Below are positions 9,683-22,695 of a stretch of DNA of 64,000 bases, piece by piece. Numbering within the stretch: the first letter of the stretch is position 1; each line of letters begins with the position of its first letter. Both the position numbers and the translations under genes were made by a program. The DNA comes from Coriaria nepalensis. Taxonomy: Eukaryota > Streptophyta > Magnoliopsida > Cucurbitales > Coriariaceae. The notes beneath the pieces are model-generated. The model saw only the letters and a list, made by a program, of their open reading frames with translations, was not told the DNA's origin and did not search any database. The stretch covers positions 43,245,501 through 43,309,500 of the forward strand of contig CP114481.1 of assembly GCA_027186245.1 (NCBI GenBank). Direction: 5' to 3'.

Positions 9683-12600
9683 AATTCGTTCGACTTGCTT
9701 TGAAATAAGTTATTGACTTGAAATGGCTCATTGAAATGATTTTAAGGTTAAACGAATGCACACTTTCCTTGCATCGATCATTTGCAAGTTATGCACAAAA
9801 CTTCTGTTTGTAGTGCAAAAGTAGAATTCGTTGGACTTGCTTTGAATAAAAATATTGACTTGAAATGACTCATTGAAATGATTTTATGGTTAAACGAATG
9901 CACACTTTCCTTGCATTGATCATTTGCAAGTTATGCACAAAACTTGTGTTTGTAGTGCGAAAATAGAATTCGTTCGACTTGCTTTGAAATAAGTTATTGA
10001 CTTGAAATGACTCATTGAAACGATTTTAACGTTAAACGAATGAACAATTTCCTTGCATTGATCATTTGCAAGTTATCCACAAAACTTCTGTTTGTAGTGC
10101 AAAAATAGAATTCGTTGGACTTGCTTTGAATAAAAATATTGACTTGAAATGACTCATTGAAATGATTTTATGGTTAAACGAATGCACACTTTCCTTGCAT
10201 TGATCATTTGCAAGTTATGCACAAAACTTCTGTTTTACTGCAAAAATAGAATTCGTTCGACTTGCCTTGAAATAAGTTATTGACTTGAAATGACTCATTG
10301 AAATGATTTTAAGGTTAAACGAATGCACACTTTCCTTGCATTGATCATTTTCAGGTTATGCACAAAACTTGTGTTTGTAGTGCGAAAATAGAATTCGTTC
10401 GACTTGCTTTGAAATAAGTTATTGACTTGAAATGACTCATTGAAATGATTTTAAGGTTAAACGAATGAACAATTTCCTTGCATTGATCATTTGCAAGTTA
10501 TCCACAAAACTTCTGTTTGTAGTGCAAAAATAGAATTCATTGGACTTGCTCTGAATAAAAATATTGACTTGAAATGACTCATTGAAATGATTTTATGGTT
10601 AAACGAATGCACACTTTCCTTGCATTGATCATTTGCAAGTTATGCACAAAACTTCTGTTTGTAGTGCAAAAATAGAATTCGTTGGACTTGCTTTGAATAA
10701 AAATATTGACTTGGAATGACTCATTGAAATGATTTTATGGTTAAACGAATGCACACTTTCCTTGCATTGATCATTTGCAAGTTATGCACAAAACTTGTGT
10801 TTTAGTGCAAAAATAGAATTCGTTCGACTTGCTTTGAAATAAGTTATTGACTTGAAATGACTCATTGAAATGATTTTATGGTTAAACGAATGCACACTTT
10901 CCTTGCATTGATCATTTGCAAGTTATGCACAAAACTAGTGTTTGTAGTGCAAAAATAGAATTCGTTGGACTTGCTTTGAAATAAGTTATTGACTTGAAAT
11001 GACTCATTGAAATGATTTTAAGGTTAAACGAATGCACACTTTCCTTGCATTGATCATTTGCAAGTTATGCACAAAACTTGTGTTTGTAGTGCAAAAATAG
11101 AATTCGTTTGACTTGCTTTGAAATAAGTTATTGACTTGAAATGACTCATTGAAATGATTTTAAGGTTAAACGAATGCACACTTTCCTTGCATTGATCATT
11201 TGTAAGTTATGGACAAAACTTGTGTTATAGTGCAAAAATAGAATTCGTTTGACTTGCTTTGAAATAAGTTATTGACTTGAAATGACTCATCGAAATGATT
11301 TTAAGGTTAAACGAATGCACACTTTCCTTGCAATGATCATTTGCAAGTTATGCACAAAAGTTGTGTTTGTAGTGGAAAAATAGAATTCGTTCGACTTGCT
11401 TTGAAATAAGTTATTGACTTGAAATGACTCATTGAAATGATTTTATGGTTAAACGAATGCACACTTTCGTTGCATTGATCATTTGCAAGTTATGCACAAA
11501 ACTTCTGTTTGTAGTGCAAAAATAGAATTCGTTCGACTTGCTTTGAAATAAGTTATTGACTTGAAATGACTCATTGAAATGATTTTAAGGTTAAATGAAT
11601 GCACACTTTCCCTGCATTGATCATTTGCAAGTTATGCACAAAACTTGTGTTTCTAGTGCAAAAATAGAATTCGTTAGACTTGCTTTGAATAAAAATATTG
11701 ACTTGAAATGACTCATCGAAATGATTTTATGGTTAAACGAATGCACACTTTCCTTGCATTGATCATTTGCAAGTTATGCACAAAACTTGTGTTTGTAGTG
11801 CAAAAATAGAATTCATTCGACTTGCTTTGAAATAAGTTATTGACTTGAAATGACTCATTGAAATGATTTGAAGTTAAACGAATGCACACTTTCCTTGCAT
11901 TGATCATTTGCAAGTTATGCACAAAACTTCTGTTTGTAGTGCAAAAACAGAATTCGTTGGACTTGCTTTGAATAAAAATATTGACTTGAAATGACTCATT
12001 GAAATGATTTTATGGTTAAACGAATGCACACTTTCCTTGCATTGATCATTTGCAAGTTATGCACAAAACTTGTGTTTTAGTGCAAAAATAGAATTCGTTC
12101 GACTTGCTTTGAAATAAGTTATTGACTTGAAATGACTCATTGAAATGATTTTATGGTTAAACGAACGCACACTTTCCTTGCATTGATCATTTGCAAGTTA
12201 TGCACAAAACTTCTGTTTTACTGCAAAAATAGAATTCGTTCGACTTGCCTTGAAATAAGTTATTGACTTGAAATGACTCATTGAAATGATTTTAAGGTTA
12301 AACGAATGCACACTTTCCTTGCATTGATCATTTTCAGGTTATGCACAAAACTTGTGTTTGTAGTGCGAAAATAGAATTCGTTCGACTTGCTTTGAAATAA
12401 GTTATTGACTTGAAATGACTCATTGAAATGATTTTAAGGTTAAACGAATGAACAATTTCCTTGCATTGATCATTTGCAAGTTATCCACAAAACTTCTGTT
12501 TGTAGTGCAAAAATAGAATTCATTGGACTTGCTCTGAATAAAAATATTGACTTGAAATGACTCATTGAAATGATTTTATGGTTAAACGAATGCACACTTT

Positions 12601-15600
12601 CCTTGCATTGATCATTTGCAAGTTATGCACAAAACTTGTGTTTGTAGTGCAAAAATAGAATTCGTTTGACTTGCTTTGAAATAAGTTATTGACTTGAAAT
12701 GACTCATTGAAATGATTTTAAGGTTAAACGAATGCACACTTTCCTTGCATTGATCATTTGCAAGTTATGCACAAAACTTCTGTTTGTAGTGCAAAAATAG
12801 AATTCGTTAGACTTGCTTTGAATAAAAATATTGACTTGAAATGACTCATCGAAATGATTTTATGGTTAAACGAATGCACACTTTCCTTGCATTGATCCTT
12901 TGCAAGTTATGCACAAAACTTCTGTTTGTAGTGCAAAAATAGAATTCGTTGGACTTGCTTTGAATAAAAATATTGACTTGGAATGACTCATTGAAATGAT
13001 TTTATGGTTAAACGAATGCACACTTTCCTTGCATTGATCATTTGCAAGTTATGCACAAAACTTGTGTTTTAGTGCAAAAATAGAATTCGTTCGACTTGCT
13101 TTGAAATAAGTTATTGACTTCAAATGACTCATTCAAATGATTTTATGGTTAAACGAATGCACACTTTCCTTGCATTGATCATTTGCAAGTTATGCACAAA
13201 ACTTGTGTTTGTAGTGCAAAAATAGAATTTGTTTGACTTGCTTTGAAATAAGTTATTGACTTGAAATGACCCATTGAAATGATTTTAAGGTTAAACGAAT
13301 GAACACTTTCCTTGCATTGATCATTCGCAAGTTATGCACAAAACTTGTGTTTGTAGTGCAAAAATAGAATTCGTTCGACTTGCTATGAAATAAGTTATTG
13401 ACTTGCAATGACTCATGGAAATGATTTTAAGGTTAAACTAATGCACACTTTCCATGCAATGATCATTCGCAAGTTATGCACAAAACTTGTGTTTGTAGTG
13501 CAAAAATAGAATTCATTCGACTTGCTTTGAAATAAGTTATTGTCTTGAAATGACTCATTGAAATGATTTTAAGTTAAACGAATGCACACTTTCCTTGCAT
13601 TGAACATTTGCAAGTTATGCACAAAACTTCTTTTTGTAGTGCAAAAATAGAATTCGTTAGACTTGCTTTGAATAAAAATATTGACTTGAAATGACTCATC
13701 GAAATGATTTTATGGTTAAACGAATGCACACTTTCCTTGCATTGATCATTTGCAAGTTATGCACAAAACTTGTGTTTGTAGTGCAAAAATAGAATTCATT
13801 CGACTTGCTTTGAAATAAGTTATTGACTTGAAATGACTCATTGAAATGATTTGAAGTTAAACGAATGCACACTTTCCTTGCATTGATCATTTGCAAGTTA
13901 TGCACAAAACTTCTGTTTGTAGTGCAAAAATAGAATTCGTTGGACTTGCTTTGAATAAAAATATTGACTTGAAATGACTCATTGAAATGATTTTATGGTT
14001 AAACGAATGCACACTTTCCTTGCATTGATCATTTGCAAGTTATGCACAAAACTTGTGTTTTAGTGCAAAAATAGAATTCGTTCGACTTGCTTTGAAATAA
14101 GTTATTGACTTGAAATGACTCATTGAAATGATTTTATGGTTAAACGAATGCACACTTTCCTTGCATTGATCATTTGCAAGTTATGCGCAAAACTAGTGTT
14201 TGTAGTGCAAAAATAGAATTCGTTGGACTTGCTTTGAAATAAGTTATTGACTTGAAATGACTCATTGAAATGATTTTAAGGTTAAACGAATGCACACTTT
14301 CCTTGCATTGATCATTTGCAAGTTATGCACAAAACTTGTGTTTGTAGTGCAAAAATAGAATTCGTTTGACTTGCTTTGAAATAAGTTATTGACTTGAAAT
14401 GACTCATTGAAATGATTTTAAGGTTAAACGAATGCACACTTTCCTTGCATTGATCATTTGTAAGTTATGGACAAAACTTGTGTTATAGTGCAAAAATAGA
14501 ATTCGTTTGACTTGCTTTGAAATAAGTTATTGACTTGAAATGACTCATCGAAATGATTTTAAGGTTAAACGAATGCACACTTTCCTTGCAATGATCATTT
14601 GCAAGTTATGCACAAAAGTTGTGTTTGTAGTGGAAAAATAGAATTCGTTCGACTTGCTTTGAAATAAGTTATTGACTTGAAATGACTCATTGAAATGATT
14701 TTATGGTTAAACGAATGCACACTTTCGTTGCATTGATCATTTGCAAGTTATGCACAAAACTTCTGTTTGTAGTGCAAAAATAGAATTCGTTCGACTTGCT
14801 TTGAAATAAGTTATTGACTTGAAATGACTCTTTGAAATGATTTTAAGGTTAAATGAAAGCACACTTTCCCTGCATTGATCATTTGCAAGTTATGCACAAA
14901 ACTTGTGTTTCTAGTGCAAAAATAGAATTCGTTTGACTTGCTTTGAATAAAAATATTGAGTTGAAATGACTCATTGAAATGATTTTATGGTTAAACGAAT
15001 GCACACTTTCCTTGCAATGATCATTTGCAAGTTATGCACAAAACTTGTGTTTGTAGTGCAAAAATAGAATTCATTCGACTTGCTTTGAAATAAGTTATTG
15101 TCTTGAAATGACGCATTGAAATGATTTGGAGTTAAACGAATGCACACTTTCCTTGCATTGATCATTTGCAAGTTATGCACAAACCTTCTGTTTGTAGAGC
15201 AAAAATAGAATTCGTTGGACTTGCTTTGAATAAAAATATTGACTTGAAATGACTCATCGAAATGATTTTATGGTTAAACGAATGCACACTTTCCTTGCAT
15301 TGATCATTTGCAAGTTATGCACAAAACTTGTGTTTGTTGTGCAAAACTAGAATTCATTCGACTTGCTTTGAAATAAGTTATTGACTTGAAATGACTCATT
15401 GAAATGATTTGAAGTTAAACGAATGCACACTTTCCTTGCATTGATCATTGGCAAGTTATGCACAAAACTTCTGTTTGTAGTCCAAAAATAGAATTCGTTG
15501 GACTTGCTTTGAATAAAAATATTGACTTGAAATGACTCATTGAAATGCTTTTACGGTTAAACGAATGCACACTTTCCTTGCATCGATCATTTGCAAGTTA

Positions 15601-15830
15601 TGCACAAAACTTCTGTTTGTAGTGCAAAAATAGAATTCGTTGGACTTGCTTTGAATAAAAATATTGACTTGAAATGACTCATTGAAATGATTTTATGGTT
15701 AAACGAATGCACACTTTCCTTGCATTGATCATTTGCAAGTTATGCACAAAACTTCTGTTTGTAGTGCAGAAATAGAATTCGTTGGACTTGCTTTGAATAA
15801 AAATATTGACTTGAAATGACTCATTGAAAT
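9683..15830 (+). repeat. Mosaic zone with 14-mer (1983 bp) and 3258-bp spaced duplications
   Basis: The stretch about 10150-10654 recurs at about 12133-12637 (spacing 1983 bp), marked by CTTCTGTTTTACTGC with CTTGCCTTGAAAT and by ATTCATTGGAC with TTGCTCTGAA. The stretch about 11660-12160 recurs at about 13643-14143 at the same spacing, marked by GTTAGAC and CATCGAAATG. A third match, about 10590-11675 to about 13850-14933, has spacing 3258 bp and carries ACTAGTG, GTGTTATAGTGC and a CCCTGC monomer. The pieces overlap, so several rounds of copying are superimposed. No gene is present. Confidence 0.82.
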
Positions 15831-18800
15831 GATTTTATGGTTAAACGAATGCACACTTTCCTTGCATTGATCATTTGCAAGTTATGCACAAAACTTGTGT
15901 TTTAGTGCAAAAATAGAATTCGTTCGACTTGCTTTGAAATAAGTTATTGACTTCAAATGACTCATTCAAATGATTTTATGGTTAAACGAATGCACACTTT
16001 CCTTGCATTGATCATTTGCAAGTTATGCACAAAACTTGTGTTTGTAGTGCAAAAATAGAATTTGTTTGACTTGCTTTGAAATAAGTTATTGACTTGAAAT
16101 GACTCATTGAAATGATTTTAAGGTTAAACGAATGAACACTTTCCTTGCATTGATCATTCGCAAGTTATGCACAAAACTTGTGTTTGTAGTGCAAAAATAG
16201 AATTTGTTCGACTTGCTATGAAATAAGTTATTGACTTGCAATGACTCATGGAAATGATTTTAAGGTTAAACTAATGCACACTTTCCTTGCAATGATCATT
16301 TGCAAGTTATGCACAAAACTTGTGTTTGTAGTGCAAAAATAGAATTCATTCGACTTGCTTTGAAATAAGTTATTGTCTTCAAATGACTCATTGAAATGAT
16401 TTTAAGTTAAACGAAGGCACACTTTCCTTGCATTGATCATTTGCAAGTTATGCACAAAACTTCTGTTTGTAGTGCAAAAATAGAATTCGTTAGACTTGCT
16501 TTGAATAAAAATATTGACTTGAAATGACTCATCGAAATGATTTTATGGTCAAACGAATGCACACTTTCCTTGCATTGATCATTTGCAGGTTATGCACAAA
16601 ACTTGTGTTTGTAGTGCAAAAATAGAATTCATTCGACTTGCTTTGAAATAAGTTATTGACTTGAAATGACTCATTGAAATGATTTGAAGTTAAACGAATG
16701 CACACTTTCCTTGCATTGATCATTTGCAAGTTATGCACAAAACTTCTGTTTGTAGTGCAAAAATAGAATTCGTTGGACTTGCTTTGAATAAAAATATTGA
16801 CTTGAAATGACTCATTGAAATGATTTGAAGTTAAACGAATGCACACTTTCCTTGCATTGATCATTTGAAAGTTATGCACAAAACTTCTGTTTGTAGTGCA
16901 AAAATAGAATTCGTTCGACTTGCTTTGAAATAAGTTATTGACTTGAAATGACTCATTGAAATGATTTTATGGTTAAACGAATGCACACTTTCCTTGCATT
17001 GATCATTTGCAAGTTATGCACAAAACTAGTGTTTGTAGTGCAAAAATAGAATTCGTTGGACTTGCTTTGAAATAAGTTATTGACTTGAAATGACTCATTG
17101 AAATGATTTAAGGTTAAACGAATGCACACTATCCTTGCATCGATCATTTGCAAGTTATGCACAAAACTTCTGTTTGTAGTGCAAAAATAGAATTCGTTGG
17201 ACTTGCTTTGAATAAAAATATTGATTTGAAATGACTCATTGAAATGATTTTATGGTTAAACGAATGCACACTTTCCTTGCATTGATCATTTGCAAGTTAT
17301 GCACAAAACTTGTGTTTGTAGTGCGAAAATAGAATTCGTTCGACTTGCTTTGAAATAAGTTATTGACTTGAAATGACTCATTGAAAGGATTTTATGGTTA
17401 AACGAATGCACACTTTCCTTGCATTGATCATTTGCAAGTTATGCACAAAACTTGTGTTTTAGTGCAAAAATAGAATTCGTTCGACTTGCTTTGAAATAAG
17501 TTATTGACTTCAAATGACTCATTCAAATGATTTTATGGTTAAACGAATGCACACTTTCCTTGCATTGATCATTTGCAAGTTATGCACAAAACTTGTGTTT
17601 GTAGTGCAAAAATAGAATTTGTTTGACTTGCTTTGAAATAAGTTATTGACTTGAAATGACTCATTGAAATGATTTTAAGGTTAAACGAATGAACACTTTC
17701 CTTGCATTGATCATTCGCAAGTTATGCACAAAACTTGTGTTTGTAGTGCAAAAATAGAATTTGTTCGACTTGCTATGAAATAAGTTATTGACTTGCAATG
17801 ACTCATGGAAATGATTTTAAGGTTAAACTAATGCACACTTTCCTTGCAATGATCATTTGCAAGTTATGCACAAAACTTGTGTTTGTAGTGCAAAAATAGA
17901 ATTCATTCGACTTGCTTTGAAATAAGTTATTGTCTTCAAATGACTCATTGAAATGATTTTAAGTTAAACGAATGCACACTTTCCTTGCATTGATCATTTG
18001 CAAGTTATGCACAAAACTTCTGTTTGTAGTGCAAAAATAGAATTCGTTAGACTTGCTTTGAATAAAAATATTGACTTGAAATGACTCATCGAAATGATTT
18101 TATGGTCAAACGAATGCACACTTTCCTTGCATTGATCATTTGCAAGTTATGCACAAAACTTGTGTTTGTAGTGCAAAAATAGAATTCATTCGACTTGCTT
18201 TGAAATAAGTTATTGACTTGAAATGACTCATTGAAATGATTTGAAGTTAAATGAATGCACACTTTCCTTGCATTGATCATTTGCAAGTTATGCACAAAAC
18301 TTCTGTTTGTAGTGCAAAAATAGAATTCGTTGGACTTGCTTTGAATAAAAATATTGACTTGAAATGACTCATTGAAATGATTTGAAGTTAAACGAATGCA
18401 CACTTTCCTTGCATTGATCATTTGAAAGTTATGCACAAAACTTCTGTTTGTAGTGCAAAAATAGAATTCGTTCGACTTGCTTTGAAATAAGTTATTGACT
18501 TGAAATGACTCATTGAAATGATTTTATGGTTAAACGAATGCACACTTTCCTTGCATTGATCATTTGCAAGTTATGCACAAAACTAGTGTTTGTAGTGCAA
18601 AAATAGAATTCGTTGGACTTGCTTTGAAATAAGTTATTGACTTGAAATGACTCATTGAAATGATTTAAGGTTAAACGAATGCACACTATCCTTGCATCGA
18701 TCATTTGCAAGTTATGCACAAAACTTCTGTTTGTAGTGCAAAAATAGAATTCGTTGGACTTGCTTTGAATAAAAATATTGACTTGAAATGACTCATTGAA

Positions 18801-18951
18801 ATGATTTTATGGTTAAACGAATGCACACTTTCCTTGCATTGATCATTTGCAAGTTATGCACAAAACTTGTGTTTGTAGTGCGAAAATAGAATTCGTTCGA
18901 CTTGCTTTGAAATAAGTTATTGACTTGAAATGACTCATTGAAAGGATTTTA
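15831..18951 (+). repeat. Tandem duplication, unit 1557 bp (11 monomers)
   Basis: Positions 15831-17394 match 17388-18951 at a spacing of 1557 bp. The series includes a CTTCAAATG/CATTCAAATG monomer (15951 and 17508), an AATTTGTTTGAC monomer, a TGCTATGAAATAAG monomer with GCAATGACTCATGG, two adjacent 141-bp GATTTGAAG monomers, and a CACTATCC/CATCGATC monomer. The few differences include GAAGGCAC near 16414 versus GAATGCAC, GCAGGTTATG near 16587 versus GCAAGTTATG, and ATTGATTTG near 17221 versus ATTGACTTG. Eleven monomers at 142 bp would be 1562 bp; the deficit reflects 141-bp members. Confidence 0.92.
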
Positions 18952-21162
18952 AGGTTAAACGAACGAACAATTTCCTTGCATTGATCATTTGCAAGTTATC
19001 CACAAAACTTCTGTTTGTAGTGCAAAAATAGAATTCGTTGGACTTGCTTTGAATAAAAATATTGACTTGAAATGACTCATTGAAATGATTTTATGGTTAA
19101 ACGAATGCACACTTTCCTTGCATTGATCATTTGCAAGTTATGCACAAAACTTCTGTTTTAGTGCAAAAATAGAATTCGTTCGACTTGCTTTGAAATAACT
19201 TATTGACTTGAAATGACTCATTGAAATGATTTTAAGGTTAAACGAATGCACACTTTCCTTGCATTGATCATTTTCAGGTTATGCACAAAACTTGTGTTTG
19301 TAGTGCGAAAATAGAATTCGTTCGACTTGCTTTGAAAATAAGTTATTGATTTGAAATGACTCATTGAAATGATTTTAAGGTTAAACGAATGAACAATTTC
19401 CTTGCATTGATCATTTGCAAGTTATCCACAAAACTTCTGTTTGTAGTGCAAAAATAGAATTCGTTGGACTTGCTTTGAATAAAAATATTGACTTGAAATG
19501 ACTCATTGAAATGATTTTATGGTTAAACGAATGCACACTTTCCTTGCATTGTTCATTTGCAAGTTATGCACAAAACTTGTGTTTGTAGTGCAAAAATAGA
19601 ATTCGTTTGACTTGCTTTGAAATAAGTTATTGACTTGAAATGACTCATTGAAATGATTTTAAGGTTAAACAAATGAACACTTTCCTTGCATTGATCATTC
19701 GCAAGTTATGCACAAAACTTGTGTTTGTAGTGCAAAAATAGAATTCGTTCGACTTGCTATGAAATAAGTTATTGACTTGCAATGACTCATGGAAATGATT
19801 TTAAGGTTAAACTAATGCACACTTTCCTTGCAATGATCATTTGCAAGTTATGCACAAAACTTGTGTTTGTAGTGCAAAAATAGAATTCATTCGACTTGCT
19901 TTGAAATAAGTTATTGTCTTGAAATGACTCATTGAAATGATTTTAAGTTAAACGAATGCACACTTTCCTTGCATTGATCATTTGCAAGTTATGCACAAAA
20001 CTTCTGTTTGTAGTGCAAAAATAGAATTCGTTAGACTTGCTTTGAATAAAAATATTGACTTGAAATGACTCATCGAAATGATTTTATGGTTAAACGAATG
20101 CACACTTTCCTTGCATTGATCATTTGCAAGTTATGCACAAAACTTGTGTTTGTAGTGCAAAAATAGAATTCATTCGACTTGCTTTGAAATAAGTTATTGA
20201 CTTGAAATGACTCATTGAAATGATTTGAAGTTAAACGAATGCACACTTTCCTTGCATTGATCATTTGCAAGTTATGCACAAAACTTCTGTTTGTAGTGCA
20301 AAAATAGAATTCGTTGGACTTGCTTTGAATAAAAATATTGACATGAAATGACTCATTGAAATGATTTGAAGTTAAACGAATGCACACTTTCCTTGCATTG
20401 ATCATTTGCAAGTTATGCACAAAACTTCTGTTTGTAGTGCAAAAATAGAATTCGTTCGACTTGCTTTGAAATAAGTTATTGACTTGAAATGACTCATTGA
20501 AATGATTTTATGGTTAAACGAATGCACACTTTCCTTGCATTGATCATTTGCAAGTTATGCACAAAACTAGTGTTTGTAGTGCAAAAATAGAATTCGTTGG
20601 ACTTGCTTTGAAATAAGTTATTGAGTTGAAATGACTCATAGAAATGATTTTAAGGTTAAACGAATGCACACTATCCTTGCATCGATCATTTGCAAGTTAT
20701 GCACAAAACTTCTGTTTGTAGTGCAAAAATAGAATTCGTTGGACTTGCTTTGAATAAAAATATTGACTTGAAATGACTCATTGAAATGATTTTATGGTTA
20801 AACGAATGCACACTTTCCTTGCATTGATCATTTGCAAGTTATGCACAAAACTTCTGTTTTAGTGCAAAAATAGAATTCGTTCGACTTGCTTTGAAATAAC
20901 TTATTGACTTGAAATGACTCATTGAAATGATTTTAAGGTTAAACGAATGCACACTTTCCTTGCATTGATCATTTGCAAGTTATGCACAAAACTTCTGTTT
21001 GTAGTGAAAAAATAGAATTCGTTGGACTTGCTTTGAATAAAAATATTGACTTGAAATGACTCATTGAAATGATTTTATGGTTAAACGAATGCACACTTTC
21101 CTTGCATTGATCATTTGCAAGTTATGCACAAAACTTGTGTTTGTAGTGCAAAAATAGAATTC
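18952..21162 (+). repeat. Mosaic satellite stretch with a 6091-bp distant copy
   Basis: About 18970-20030 recurs at about 25060-26120 (spacing 6091 bp). Shared markers are GAAATAACTTATTG (near 19199 and 25290), GAAAATAAGTTATTGATTTG (a 143-bp monomer), and CATTGTTCATTTG (19551 and 25642). The following part (20031-20700) again carries the two adjacent 141-bp GATTTGAAG monomers and a CATAGAAATG variant. There is no gene or unique sequence. Confidence 0.82.
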
Positions 21163-22259
21163 GTTTGACTTGCTTTGAAATAAGTTATTGACTTGAAATG
21201 ACTCATTGAAATGATTTTAAGGTTAAACGAATGAACACTTTCCTTGCATTGATCATTCGCAAGTTATGCACAAAACTTGTGTTTGTAGTGCAAAAATAGA
21301 ATTCGTTGGACATGCTTTGAATAAAAATATTGACTTGAAATGACTCATTGAAATGATTTTATGGTTAAACGAATGCACACTTTCCTTGCATTGATCATTT
21401 GCAAGTTATGCACAAAACTTCTGTTTGTAGTGCAAAAATAGAATTCGTTGGACTTGCTTTGAATAAAAATATTGACTTGGAATGACTCATTGAAATGATT
21501 TTATGGTTAAACGAATGCACACTTTCCTTGCATTGATCATTTGCAAGTTATGCACAAAACTTGTGTTTTAGTGCAAAAATAGAATTCGTTCGACTTGCTT
21601 TGAAATAAGTTATTGACTTCAAATGACTCATTCAAATGATTTTATGGTTAAACGAATGCACACTTTCCTTGCATTGATCATTTGCAAGTTATGCACAAAA
21701 CTTGTGTTTGTAGTGCAAAAATAGAATTTGTTTGACTTGCTTTGAAATAAGTTATTGACTTCAAATGACTCATTGAAATGATTTTAAGGTTAAACGAATG
21801 AACACTTTCCTTGCATTGATCATTCGCAAGTTATGCACAAAACTTGTGTTTGTAGTGCAAAAATAGAATTCGTTGGACATGCTTTGAATAAAAATATTGA
21901 CTTGAAATGACTCATTGAAATGATTTTATGGTTAAACGAATGCACACTTTCCTTGCATTGATCATTTGCAAGTTATGCACAAAACTTCTGTTTGTAGTGC
22001 AAAAATAGAATTCGTTGGACTTGCTTTGAATAAAAATATTGACTTGGAATGACTCATTGAAATGATTTTATGGTTAAACGAATGCACACTTTCCTTGCAT
22101 TGATCATTTGCAAGTTATGCACAAAACTTGTGTTTTAGTGCAAAAATAGAATTTGTTCGACTTGCTTTGAAATAAGTTATTGACTTCAAATGACTCATTC
22201 AAATGATTTTATGGTTAAACGAATGCACACTTTCCTTGCATTGATCATTTGCAAGTTAT
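21163..22259 (+). repeat. 4-mer tandem duplication, spacing 567 bp
   Basis: Positions 21163-21692 match 21730-22259. The series is a GAATGAACAC/CATTCG monomer, a GTTGGACATGC monomer (rare C-A-T; near 21306 and 21873), a CTTGGAATGAC monomer, and a TTTTAGTGC plus CTTCAAATG/CATTCAAATG monomer. The few differences include CTTGAAATG versus CTTCAAATG near 21195/21762 and GTTATGCAC versus GTTATCCAC at the right limit. Confidence 0.88.
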
Positions 22260-22695
22260 CCACAAAACTTCTGTTTGTAGTGCAAAAATAGAATTCGTTG
22301 GACTTGCTTTGAATAAAAATATTGACTTGAAATGACTCATTGAAATGATTTTATGGTTAAACGAATGCACACTTTCCTTGCATTGATCATTTGCAAGTTA
22401 TGCACAAAACTTGTGTTTTAGTGCAAAAATAGAATTCGTTCGACTTGCTTTGAAATAAGTTATTGACTTCAAATGACTCATTCAAATGATTTTATGGTTA
22501 AACGAATGCACACTTTCCTTGCATTGATCATTTGCAAGTTATCCACAAAACTTCTGTTTGTAGTGCAAAAATAGAATTCGTTGGACTTGCTTTGAATAAA
22601 AATATTGACTTGAAATGACTCATTGAAATGATTTTATGGTTAAACGAATGCACACTTTCCTTGCATTGATCATTTGCAAGTTATGCACAAAACTT
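21975..22695 (+). repeat. Dimer tandem block, spacing 283 bp
   Basis: Positions about 21975-22412 match about 22258-22695 at 283 bp. Each unit is a GTTGGAC/GAATAAAAATATTG monomer ending in TTTTAGTGC followed by a CTTCAAATG/CATTCAAATG monomer. The differences seen are AATTTGTTCG (22151) versus AATTCGTTCG, and CTTGGAATG versus CTTGAAATG. It overlaps the right end of the 567-bp block, so it is a later or nested event. Confidence 0.82.
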
